Shown here: positions 8,673-15,758 of the stretch, piece after piece
Position numbering within the stretch: the stretch's first letter is position 1
Layout: each line of letters begins with the position of its first letter
NCBI GenBank assembly: GCA_000433035.1
Contig: FR890794.1
Location: 1 to 39,660, forward strand
Origin: Staphylococcus sp. CAG:324
Lineage (GTDB): Bacteria; Bacillota_I; Bacilli_A; ML615J-28; CAG-313
Direction of reading: 5' to 3'
Length of the DNA stretch: 39,660 bases
Made by a program: the position numbers and the translations under genes
The notes under the pieces: model-generated
What the model was told of the DNA's origin: nothing
The model's input: only the letters and a program-made list of their open reading frames with translations
The model's database searches: none

Positions 8673-10022
8673 TTACCATCCAAGTTCTCTGATTACATTT
8701 TCTACAACTTCACTATCTTTAACTAGCTTAAATGTTGTTTCACTATTACACAAGATTCTTCTATTTCCTCGTCCACTTATAAATACTACATCACCTTCTT
8801 CTGAATCTAAAACTGCTTGCTTAATTGCTTCTTCTCGATCCAAAATAATTAATGATTGAACTTTTCCATCTAAATCAGCTTCTAATTCATTACAAATGTC
8901 AATAGGGTTTTCTTTACCACTATCACTTTCTGTTAAATAAACATAATCTGCAATACCAATTAATAAACTCATCGCATATTTTCTAACATCTTTTCTCTGT
9001 GAAGCAAACTCTTGTGTCTTAAATCTTTCCTCCCAATGTTTATAACCATGTCCCATGGAACCTACAACTACTTTAATTTTATTTACTTTTCCTTGTTCTT
9101 TTAACTCTTTTAAACAATCTAACATAGCTGGTAAATGAGAATCAACAATAATTAATCTTCCATTTACTCTATATACTTCTGCTCTTCCAGGTATTACTAA
9201 TTGATTTAATGCACTTTCAAATTTTTTTACATTTAAAACACCAATAACATCTAATGTTGTTAATGCAACTAAAATATTGAATGCATTATGTGACATCATC
9301 AATGTTGTATCCATTTTATATGTATCATCATTTAAATTAAATTTTAACTTCATTCCAGAAATATCAGCATCTAATCCAGTTAATAAACATTTTACTTTCT
9401 CTTTATCTAAACCTTTTAGTGTAGCGATATAATTACTTGAACATACAAATTTTGGGTAACTATTCAATTGTAGTAATTCATCTAATAGCTCTTTACTATA
9501 ATCTTGAAATCCAAAGACACATTTGCAATCATCTTCAATATCTTTAAAAAATGATTTTTTTAAATCCACATACTGTTCTTCTGAATATTGTTCTAAATTA
9601 TGTTTAGGATTCAAATTTGTTAACACACGAACATCAAAAGGTACATCTTTTAAAAAACCTTTTTCTAATGAACTTTCATTTACTTCTAATACTAAATATT
9701 CTGCACCATATGCTCCTACTTCTTCAATAATACTAATTAAAGATTCTTCATCTCTTACCGCAACCTCATAAGCTTCATTTTTCTTTAAATGACTAGCAGG
9801 AGAATCAACCATAACACTTGAATATAATGTTGATTTATATCCTGAAGATTTTAAATACTTATGAATCATTAATGCCGTAGTTGATTTCCCTCGACTTCCT
9901 GTAATACCGATAATTTTTAAATCATTTCTTTTAGAATTAATATTATTTTTATATTCTTTTTTTATACCTCTTTTTTTAATCTGTTTTTTTTCTAATTTTT
10001 CTTTTACTTTAAATAGTTTCAT
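8673..10022 (-). CDS. MurE-like Mur ligase lacking the N-terminal substrate domain
   Basis: ATP-dependent ligase of the Mur family (449 residues). About residues 36-50 hold the P-loop GITGSRGKSTT; then LEVNESS, FDVRVLTNLNPKHN (MurE equivalent: FDVAVFTNLSRDH), PGRAEVY, a DSH equivalent of the MurE DYAH, and DREEAI...GDVVFISGRG near the end. So the ATPase and C-terminal domains are present. The domain that holds UDP-MurNAc in MurE is replaced by about 35 Lys-rich residues, and the DNPR amino-acid selection motif is absent (TESDSGKENP there). It probably joins an amino acid or similar group to an acceptor other than the usual UDP-MurNAc-dipeptide; the substrate is unknown. The start has AGGAGG. 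It sits between phage-like genes and the RHS toxin, away from any cell-wall cluster, so it is unlikely to be the housekeeping MurE. Confidence 0.8.
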   Translation of the reverse strand: MKLFKVKEKLEKKQIKKRGIKKEYKNNINSKRNDLKIIGITGSRGKSTTALMIHKYLKSSGYKSTLYSSVMVDSPASHLKKNEAYEVAVRDEESLISIIEEVGAYGAEYLVLEVNESSLEKGFLKDVPFDVRVLTNLNPKHNLEQYSEEQYVDLKKSFFKDIEDDCKCVFGFQDYSKELLDELLQLNSYPKFVCSSNYIATLKGLDKEKVKCLLTGLDADISGMKLKFNLNDDTYKMDTTLMMSHNAFNILVALTTLDVIGVLNVKKFESALNQLVIPGRAEVYRVNGRLIIVDSHLPAMLDCLKELKEQGKVNKIKVVVGSMGHGYKHWEERFKTQEFASQRKDVRKYAMSLLIGIADYVYLTESDSGKENPIDICNELEADLDGKVQSLIILDREEAIKQAVLDSEEGDVVFISGRGNRRILCNSETTFKLVKDSEVVENVIRELGW

Positions 10023-10043
10023 TTTGATTACCTCCTTAAATGT

Positions 10044-10604
10044 TTAATCTTCTGGTGTTGTAGATGGTACTTGAAAAGTAACTATACATGTTACTTTTTT
10101 AATCATCTCTTCTGTTTCTAGCGAATATAATTTCACTATAAAATCAAATTCTGTTGCTCCTGATGATTCTGGTTCTTGCAAAGCTGTAATTTCAACAGTG
10201 ATTGTTCCTGCTGATGAAGTATCTGGAGCAGAAACACTAAAATACTCTTGATAATTATTTTGAAGAACTATTCTAACTGCTTCAGACACATCAATATTAA
10301 TACTATCGTACATTGCACATGACCCATCAAATAAAACTGTAGCTTCAGCATTTTCCAACTCTGCTAGACCATTTTCGTGATAGTTTTCTAATGCTAATTT
10401 AACAATAGAATCAATCATTTCTTTAATTGTTGCATTTAAATTTGCTGCTTTCAAAGGCGTACCAGTTTCATATATAGTTCCTTCATTTCTTACTTCATCA
10501 ACAATTAGTTCATAAATTTCCCCATTCTCATCATATGTAATATCTTTAATTGTTAATTTTTTTCTATTAGGATACTGAACATCCCTATCTTTAAATTCAT
10601 TCAT
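10044..10604 (-). CDS. Phage baseplate/tail-fibre-like protein
   Basis: A 186-residue protein. Its first 60 residues match the N-terminal signature of many siphophage structural proteins: FKDRxVQYPNRxKLT, a short beta segment, then EGTxxxTGTPLKAANLNATI. The second half (about 85-186) is beta-rich, with Ser/Thr/Gly stretches, and could be an Ig-like or fibre head. It starts inside the holin gene (8-base overlap) with AGGAG upstream, so it is translated with the holin. No head, tail tube or tape-measure gene accompanies it. It may be a leftover of a phage tail tip that was kept to present or deliver something. Family recognition is good for the N-terminus only. Confidence 0.6.
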   Translation of the reverse strand: MNEFKDRDVQYPNRKKLTIKDITYDENGEIYELIVDEVRNEGTIYETGTPLKAANLNATIKEMIDSIVKLALENYHENGLAELENAEATVLFDGSCAMYDSINIDVSEAVRIVLQNNYQEYFSVSAPDTSSAGTITVEITALQEPESSGATEFDFIVKLYSLETEEMIKKVTCIVTFQVPSTTPED

Positions 10605-10887
10605 TTTTATTTTCTCCTTTTTTAAATATTTGTTTTATAATCTGATTAGCACCAGTTGAACTAGCACCACTTACAATACCTATACCTAAAGCTACCCAAA
10701 TATTTTCTGCATTTAAAATTATCTCTGGATGAGTTAAATAAATTATAATCCCTAATACTCCACCAATGATAGCCATTACTATTGGTATTAACTTGTATGC
10801 TTCTTGCTTATTCTTAAATAAGGCTTTATAAATTTCTCCTATGATATAGCAACATACAACTATAATAGGAACACTTGTAAAATCCAT
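10597..10887 (-). CDS. Phage holin family protein
   Basis: A 96-residue membrane protein with an N-terminal hydrophobic helix (about 5-20), two more hydrophobic segments (about 33-51 and 62-80, the second Gly/Ser-rich: GIGIVSGASSTGANQ), and a Lys-rich cytoplasmic tail. Size, helix layout and the GASSTGANQIIKQ ending fit phage holins of Gram-positive hosts (the group of holin superfamily V). Holins make membrane holes that release lysins or large proteins. The start has GGATG 8 bases upstream, and the stop is TGA. It overlaps the next gene by 8 bases. No lysin gene follows, which is unusual for a phage lysis module. Confidence 0.75.
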   Translation of the reverse strand: MDFTSVPIIVVCCYIIGEIYKALFKNKQEAYKLIPIVMAIIGGVLGIIIYLTHPEIILNAENIWVALGIGIVSGASSTGANQIIKQIFKKGENKNE

Positions 10888-10905
10888 TAATTATTACATC
10901 CTTTC

Positions 10906-11190
10906 TTATAATTCATCTAATCTTTTATTCACACTTACAATTGCTTCTTCTGCTTTTGCAACTCTTTCTAGAATAATACGATATCTTTCATCAACTTTAT
11001 TTAAGTTTTTCTCTACTCGATCAACGCACGCTTTAATATAGCCAATGTCTGATACAATAACGCCTTCACTCCTACCATCATTTTTTTGTTCCTTAATATT
11101 TGTTCTTTTGCAAGCAAGAGAAGCAAAGAAAATACTAGATAGTGTTCCAATAATCCCTATTAATGAAACTATAACTGTTAATTTATTGAT
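10906..11190 (-). CDS. XhlA-like membrane-anchored phage protein with ATC start
   Basis: A 94-residue open frame. It has an N-terminal membrane helix (VIVSLIGIIGTLSSIFFASL), then a segment DGRSEGVIVSDIGYIKACVD, then a coiled coil ending in KRLDEL. Small proteins of this form, with an IGYIK segment and a closing RIDEL-like end, are found beside holins in Clostridium-type phages and in the XhlA/haemolysin group. The frame has no ATG, GTG or TTG at the start: a perfect AGGAGGT (minus strand, 11197-11203) lies 6 bases before ATC (11188-11190). Either ATC serves as start, giving low output, or the start was lost by a single G-to-C change. The stop is 18 bases before the holin start. It is the first gene of the cassette after the operator region. 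Confidence 0.6.
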   Translation of the reverse strand: MNKLTVIVSLIGIIGTLSSIFFASLACKRTNIKEQKNDGRSEGVIVSDIGYIKACVDRVEKNLNKVDERYRIILERVAKAEEAIVSVNKRLDEL

Positions 11191-11256
11191 AAAATTACCT
11201 CCTTTCTTTGTTTTATAATTGATAGTTAGCTACTCCATCAATAATATAAGGTGTCT

Positions 11257-11268
11257 GTAATTAATTAC
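11257..11268. promoter_or_regulatory. Palindromic operator candidate 1
   Basis: GTAATTAATTAC is a perfect 12-base palindrome between the regulator gene and the cassette. It is one of three related sites (see 11304-11317 and 11411-11426). It lies just downstream of a TATACT that could be the cassette's -10. Confidence 0.45.
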
Positions 11269-11282
11269 GCTTTAAGTATAAC

Positions 11283-11296
11283 AAAAAGGCCTTTTT
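11283..11296. promoter_or_regulatory. Short perfect palindrome AAAAAGGCCTTTTT
   Basis: A 14-base palindrome ending in five T in both directions, between two operator candidates. It could be a weak terminator or a binding site; the stem is too tight (no loop) for a good terminator. Confidence 0.3.
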
Positions 11297-11303
11297 ATAC
11301 ATA

Positions 11304-11317
11304 GATAATCAATTACC
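11304..11317. promoter_or_regulatory. Palindromic operator candidate 2
   Basis: GATAATCAATTACC differs at one position from the third site GGTAATCAATTACC. Both share the core TAATCAATTACC. Confidence 0.45.
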
Positions 11318-11349
11318 ACTTTAAAAGACTTTTTTTGTATATTTTTCAT

Positions 11350-11382
11350 AAAAAAAAGCAAGAATTTGTTAATATCCTTGCA
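11350..11382 (-). terminator. Terminator of the ImmA/HTH gene
   Basis: On the minus strand GCAAG pairs with CTTGC (11377-11381 with 11358-11362), followed by about eight T. It is placed 60-90 bases past the gene's stop. It separates the regulator from the cassette, so the cassette needs its own promoter within 11191-11349. Confidence 0.6.
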
Positions 11383-11410
11383 ATTTTAATACTTTTTATA
11401 TTATATATTC

Positions 11411-11426
11411 CGGTAATCAATTACCG
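11411..11426. promoter_or_regulatory. Palindromic operator candidate 3
   Basis: CGGTAATCAATTACCG is a near-perfect 16-base palindrome (7-base arms around CA), 19 bases past the stop of the ImmA/HTH gene. It is the best copy of the three sites. Six T follow shortly after it on the plus strand, but no plus-strand gene ends here, so an operator is likelier than a terminator. Confidence 0.45.
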
Positions 11427-11444
11427 ATTTTTTAGTGAAAATTT

Positions 11445-13361
11445 TTATAAACAATGATTTTCTAAATACTTTTCTGATAATTCTAATAAATATTCTTTGT
11501 TAACTTTCCTTAATTCAATATACGTTCTTTCTAATCCAACTCTTTGAAATCCGTATATTATAGCAAATAGGATTGTATTATCTCCATTATTTAAAGTCAT
11601 TTTACAATCCGCTTTTTCTAACATATCAATTATATATGGTGCCGATAGTTTCATTGCTAATCCTAATTTTATTATATTAATTCTAGGTGGAACTGTTTTT
11701 CCATCTTTATAGGATCTAATTGTTTTCTCACCAACATCTGATTCTCCTGATAAATCTTCATGACTAGTTATTACGCCATTTTCTTTAGATTTATCATAAT
11801 GATATGTTAGAGTACCTGCAAAATCATTTGGTATTTTATGTTTGTGTGTTTCAAAATGTGATGATGCTATATCAGCCATCCTAATAACTCTAACTGCTTG
11901 TTCTTGTTCTACTTGTTTAATTTCTTTTCTTTGTCCAGGACTGCTAAATAAAAATGAATACTTATCATACATTCCATTTTCATTAATTCCCAATCTTGTA
12001 ACATTAAAAATTAGACAACATTCATCAGCATGTTCTAGTGCATATTCAGTCATTTCATATTTTTGATAATTCACATACTTTTGATTATTTACAACAAGCA
12101 TTTTATTAATATATAATAGTTTTTCTTCTTGTAATGCTTTTTGTACTAATAAGTTAGTTGTTAGTAATCTCGATAAGTTTTCTGAACTAATAATGAATGT
12201 TTGATTATTCTTTAAAGAACCTCTCTTAAAAAAGAATGGTTTTGTATATTCACCATCAACATAGTTTCCTACACCTTCGATTTCTGTCTTACCAATTTCT
12301 CTTAATCTAATTTTCGCAGATAATTTGGACACACCAAAGAAATTTGCAAATCTCATAAGTAACTCTTCCCACTTTTCCGTTTTTGTTCTTATCACACCTA
12401 ACGTTTCTTGTTCTACATCAATTTCTTTTGTTAATTCAGAAAACTTCTGAGCAGCCATTTTTTTAGGCATTAATATTCTTGGTGCTAGAGTTCTAGCTTG
12501 CCATTCCATCCATTCGATATCTTTAATCGCATATTTATTTTCTCCTTTATAACAAGCTACATAAGTATCTTCACTATTTAAACATTGTCTTAGTTCAAAA
12601 TAATTTCGATGAAAATACCAATGAACACACTCATGAATAAAAGTATTTCTAAAAGAGCCTTCATTTCTATCAATATGTTTAGTTATATCAATTAATATTG
12701 TCCCTGGCTTTACATGTATTATTTTAGTTTTTAATAAGTTTTCCGTATAAACTTTTGCTTTATCATTTGCAAAATATGTTTTACCAAATACGCCATTTTC
12801 TAAAGGTGCATAATAATAATCTATATTCATTTTCTTAAGCATATCTTGAATATTTAGTTTCATTGGTGTAACTAATACTTCAGGACAAAACTCCTTCAAA
12901 AACTTTGTTGCATAAGAATCCATATCTTCTGTAGAAATTATTGGCACTAATCCACTCGATAACACTTCATCTGGTTCTTCATCTAATTTTTCAATGTCTT
13001 CCTTTTCTTTTCCTTTAAAACGTTCTTTGAATGATCCTTTCATCTTAAATTCGAAAAATTCTTTTTTAGTGATTGAAGTATAAATATATCCATCATCTTC
13101 ATTACCATCTGCTAACTCATATTCTGCCTTAAAAACTACATTAAATTCCACTTGGTCAATTTTAGACTTAGTAAATTTAATTCTTTTGACTTCTATATTT
13201 TGAATGCAATATAAATTAAAAGCATAAACTATTTCATTATTATATGCATTTAATTCTTTTTCTTTAATGTACTCTTCCATTGCTTCAGTTATTTCATCTA
13301 AATAATTAAGCTGAATATATTCTTCAAAACTACTATATTTATATCCTATAATAATCACCAT
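11445..13361 (-). CDS. ImmA/IrrE-type metallopeptidase fused to a C-terminal HTH domain
   Basis: A 638-residue cytoplasmic protein. Residues about 150-330 form an ImmA/IrrE-like peptidase: the zinc motif HECVH is at 243-247, followed by WYFHRNYFE, and a downstream WMEWQARTLAPRILMP helix has the acidic-aromatic pattern expected for the third ligand region. Residues about 530-580 resemble an XRE helix-turn-helix (GEKTIRSYKDGKTVPPRINIIKLGLAMKL). In ICE and phage systems ImmA-type peptidases cut the repressor that holds the element silent; here peptidase and DNA-binding parts are in one chain. It lies directly upstream of the phage-like cassette and next to three similar palindromes, so control of the cassette is a reasonable inference. 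It has a good promoter (13399-13427). The start codon has no clear ribosome site; a downstream GTG is possible. Confidence 0.75.
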   Translation of the reverse strand: MVIIIGYKYSSFEEYIQLNYLDEITEAMEEYIKEKELNAYNNEIVYAFNLYCIQNIEVKRIKFTKSKIDQVEFNVVFKAEYELADGNEDDGYIYTSITKKEFFEFKMKGSFKERFKGKEKEDIEKLDEEPDEVLSSGLVPIISTEDMDSYATKFLKEFCPEVLVTPMKLNIQDMLKKMNIDYYYAPLENGVFGKTYFANDKAKVYTENLLKTKIIHVKPGTILIDITKHIDRNEGSFRNTFIHECVHWYFHRNYFELRQCLNSEDTYVACYKGENKYAIKDIEWMEWQARTLAPRILMPKKMAAQKFSELTKEIDVEQETLGVIRTKTEKWEELLMRFANFFGVSKLSAKIRLREIGKTEIEGVGNYVDGEYTKPFFFKRGSLKNNQTFIISSENLSRLLTTNLLVQKALQEEKLLYINKMLVVNNQKYVNYQKYEMTEYALEHADECCLIFNVTRLGINENGMYDKYSFLFSSPGQRKEIKQVEQEQAVRVIRMADIASSHFETHKHKIPNDFAGTLTYHYDKSKENGVITSHEDLSGESDVGEKTIRSYKDGKTVPPRINIIKLGLAMKLSAPYIIDMLEKADCKMTLNNGDNTILFAIIYGFQRVGLERTYIELRKVNKEYLLELSEKYLENHCL

Positions 13362-13398
13362 CCTACTGCGTATATTTCTATGTATATTTATTATGATT

Positions 13399-13427
13399 AT
13401 TATACTAAATTTTTAAAAAATTGTCGA
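13399..13427 (-). promoter_or_regulatory. Sigma-A-type promoter for the ImmA/HTH gene
   Basis: On the minus strand TCGACA (13422-13427) and TATAAT (13399-13404) are separated by exactly 17 bases, 38 bases before the ATG. Confidence 0.65.
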
Positions 13428-13492
13428 GAAAACATATTTTACTTTTCTATATTTTAATAACTTTTGATAAAAAACTAAAACCAGCTAGCCTT

Positions 13493-13930
13493 TTACATCA
13501 TTCCAAAGTTGAGTTTAAACTCTAGTGTATGTTTATCGATTACTTTGACGTATTCTAATACTTTCCTTACCATATTAGTGGTCATCTACTTTTATTGCAT
13601 CACTTTCTAAGAACTTGATTGCATTTTCTAGTTTTTCTATTTCATGAAGTGTTTCTATTGTTATCTTCTTTGACTGATAGCATACTATACTTAATACTAT
13701 CTTTTTGGTGATTCATACATACCCAAGTTGCTACATACTCTTTACTTGCTAGTCTTCTTCCATAACGTCTAAACTTTGTTCCACAGTCTCCACATATTAC
13801 AAGTCCACTTAATAGATATTTAGTTGAGTATCTTCCTTTGTCTGTATCTGATGCTCCTCTTATGTTATTTCGGTTTTCCATCTCGTTTTATACCATATCA
13901 AATAGTTCTTGACTTATTATACTAATATTA
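13493..13930 (-). pseudogene. Decayed large serine recombinase (C-terminal half)
   Basis: Minus-strand pieces of a large serine recombinase, read in different frames. First, SQELFDMV then an in-frame TAA where a Gln would be expected. Then the zinc-ribbon domain GRYSTKYLLSGLVICGDCG with a later VCMNH. Then a frameshift into a coiled-coil piece (ETLHEIEKLENAIKFLESDA), another stop, and the family's C-terminal strand MVRKVLEYVKVIDKHTLEF ending at 13493. The N-terminal catalytic resolvase domain is missing. It is inactive, and is a remnant of an integrase of a mobile element next to a tRNA gene. Confidence 0.8.
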
Positions 13931-14093
13931 TAATCAAATCCACATATATAGTTCGATTCCCCTTACACAAGGTTAACACATACATTCGATTCTTATAGGA
14001 AATGGTACCCTCTATAAACACACATCTTCATCTGTATTTGATGTAATTTTACTATTTATACCCTTAAAACTCTTTAAAATAGTACCTAAAATG
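13931..14093. other. Intergenic remnant region
   Basis: About 160 bases between the recombinase remnant and the tRNA terminator. It may hold more decayed recombinase sequence, but the frame is closed by several stops and I recognise nothing specific. Confidence 0.4.
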
Positions 14094-14118
14094 CAAAAAA
14101 AGCCTTCATTAGTAGAAG
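14094..14118 (-). terminator. Terminator of the tRNA-Gly gene
   Basis: On the minus strand GTCTTC pairs with GAAGGC (one G-U) around a 7-base loop, followed by seven T. It begins about 20 bases past the tRNA 3' end. Its 17 bases 14097-14113 recur inverted at 24-40. Confidence 0.65.
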
Positions 14119-14125
14119 ACTTCTC

Positions 14126-14139
14126 ATAGTACTTTAATG
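14126..14139 (+). repeat. 14-bp direct repeat, right copy
   Basis: ATAGTACTTTAATG as at 41-54. It abuts and slightly enters the 3' end of the tRNA-Gly gene, a classic position for an attachment site. Confidence 0.4.
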
Positions 14140-14213
14140 GAGCAGGTAACCGGAATCGAACCGGCATCTTCGCCATGGCAAGGCGGTATAATAGCCGTTA
14201 TACTATACCTGCA
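14138..14213 (-). tRNA. tRNA-Gly (anticodon GCC)
   Basis: On the minus strand the acceptor stem GCAGGTA pairs with TACCTGC, followed by T73 and an encoded CCA. The T arm is GCCGG-TTCGATT-CCGGT. The anticodon loop TTGCCAT (14175-14181) shows anticodon GCC at 14177-14179 within a CGCC/GGCG stem. U73 and GCC both fit glycine. The lowest anticodon-stem pair is a C-A mismatch. The gene stands alone, followed by its own terminator. Confidence 0.93.
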
Positions 14214-14284
14214 TCAATTTGCATTAATATTATAGCAAAATTACCCTATTAATGCAAATAGTTTGATAACAATTTTATGATACA

Positions 14285-15658
14285 TTATATAATCGCTTTT
14301 AACCAAATACCTTTATCAATTAGGATATATCCAACAAAGGTTTTGATAAAATCAATTCCATCTACAATTGCATAAACAATATAAATAGACATAGTTGTAT
14401 ATTTAGAAAGGATAAACGCAAGTGGTAACCTTACTATTAATACAAAAACACTATCAAATAAAATTGTTAAAACTATTCTACCACCTGCTCTTAGAACAAA
14501 ATAACAACATGTATTAAATGCATGAACTGGCAAGAAAATTGCTCCAATGATTATTAGATTTCTAGCTACTTCCTTAATATTTTCACTGGTTTCATATATA
14601 TTAGGAAGAATGAAACTACTTCCTACCATAATGAAAGAAAAAACAATAGTAACAATAATTGAAAATGCTAAAATTCGATAACTAGATGCTTTTGCATCAC
14701 TAATATCTTTTGCGCCAAGTTTATTACCAAGAATAATTGCTGTAGCATTACCAAGAGAAGTACCAACAGTTAAAAAAACATTTGTAACCGTATTACATAT
14801 ATTAAATGATGCAACATAATCCAAGCCTCTTAAAGCATAGCAACTAAGTATCAATGTAAGCGATAAAGCCCATAGCACTTCATTTGAAAGTAACAATAGT
14901 GTTTTAGGTAAAAACTTTTTAAATGACTGAAAAGATAAAATTTTTTGATATACACCATTCAAATAATCAAATTGTTTGTTTTTTATTTTTACATAAACAA
15001 TAACAAAAATCATTTCCACAAAACGACTAACAACTGTAGCAATAGCAGCTCCACTTGTACCAAGTTTAGGAAAACCCCATTTACCAAAAATGAGTAAATA
15101 ATTTAAAAATAAATTCACCACAATGGCAATGATGCCACTAAGCATTGGTATAAAAGTTTCTTTCATTTCTCTTAATGATGTTGCATAAATTTCTTTTATA
15201 ATAAATGGTAAATTACCAACAAGCATAATTAAGAGATACGTTCTACCACTTTCTAAAACAATACCAGGATTAGAGAATTCCCCTTCTTGACTATTAATAA
15301 AAAAATTAATTAATTGCTTATTAAAAATAATAACTATTATAGTTGTGATTGCAAAAATAACAAGACCCATTAGCCATTTAAAACGAAATGTTTCTTGATA
15401 TCCTTTTTTATCTTTAGCTCCAAAATACTGGGTAGCAAAAATAGATGCTCCTGATAAGCTACCAAAAATACCAAGATTAAATACAAATAAAATTTGATTT
15501 GCAAGTGATACTCCCGTCATTTCACTACTACCAACTTGTCCAACCATTAAATTGTCCAAAAGACTTACAAATTGTGTAATAAATTGTTGTAATACAATTG
15601 GCATTACAATTGCAAATAATAATCGATAAAACTTTTTATCACCAATAAATTTCCTCAT
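14285..15658 (-). CDS. MATE family efflux transporter
   Basis: A 457-residue membrane protein with about 12 hydrophobic helices. The N-terminal pattern (MPIVLQQFITQFVSLLDNLMVGQVGSSEMTGVSLANQ) and the later GTSGAAIATVVSRF are typical of the MATE/DinF group. These pumps export cationic drugs or metabolites using Na+ or H+ gradients. The ribosome site is AAAGG. It is read with, but not joined to, the hydrogenase operon; a strong terminator lies between them. The substrate cannot be told from sequence. Confidence 0.9.
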   Translation of the reverse strand: MRKFIGDKKFYRLLFAIVMPIVLQQFITQFVSLLDNLMVGQVGSSEMTGVSLANQILFVFNLGIFGSLSGASIFATQYFGAKDKKGYQETFRFKWLMGLVIFAITTIIVIIFNKQLINFFINSQEGEFSNPGIVLESGRTYLLIMLVGNLPFIIKEIYATSLREMKETFIPMLSGIIAIVVNLFLNYLLIFGKWGFPKLGTSGAAIATVVSRFVEMIFVIVYVKIKNKQFDYLNGVYQKILSFQSFKKFLPKTLLLLSNEVLWALSLTLILSCYALRGLDYVASFNICNTVTNVFLTVGTSLGNATAIILGNKLGAKDISDAKASSYRILAFSIIVTIVFSFIMVGSSFILPNIYETSENIKEVARNLIIIGAIFLPVHAFNTCCYFVLRAGGRIVLTILFDSVFVLIVRLPLAFILSKYTTMSIYIVYAIVDGIDFIKTFVGYILIDKGIWLKAII

Positions 15659-15708
15659 ATTTTTTTACCTTTTCTTATTATTCTACTTTAAGATTTAAAA
15701 ATACAATT

Positions 15709-15750
15709 AAAAAATACCTATAATGTTAACCTAACTTATAGGTATTTTTT
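15709..15750 (-). terminator. Terminator of the rex-adhE-hydrogenase operon
   Basis: A 15-base stem (15709-15723 with 15736-15750, AAAAAATACCTATAA and its complement) ending in six T. It is 9 bases past the hydrogenase stop codon on the minus strand. Confidence 0.85.
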
Positions 15751-15758
15751 ATAATTTT

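Noticed and set aside
10597..10604. Possible recoding of TGA as tryptophan (Mollicute code)
   Set aside because: The holin ends at TGA with the next stop only two codons on, and conserved tryptophans in TypA and others use TGG; no gene needs TGA read through.
2978..13361. An intact prophage
   Set aside because: Only holin, XhlA-like and baseplate-like genes are phage-related; no terminase, portal, capsid, tail tube, tape measure, lysin or replication genes occur.
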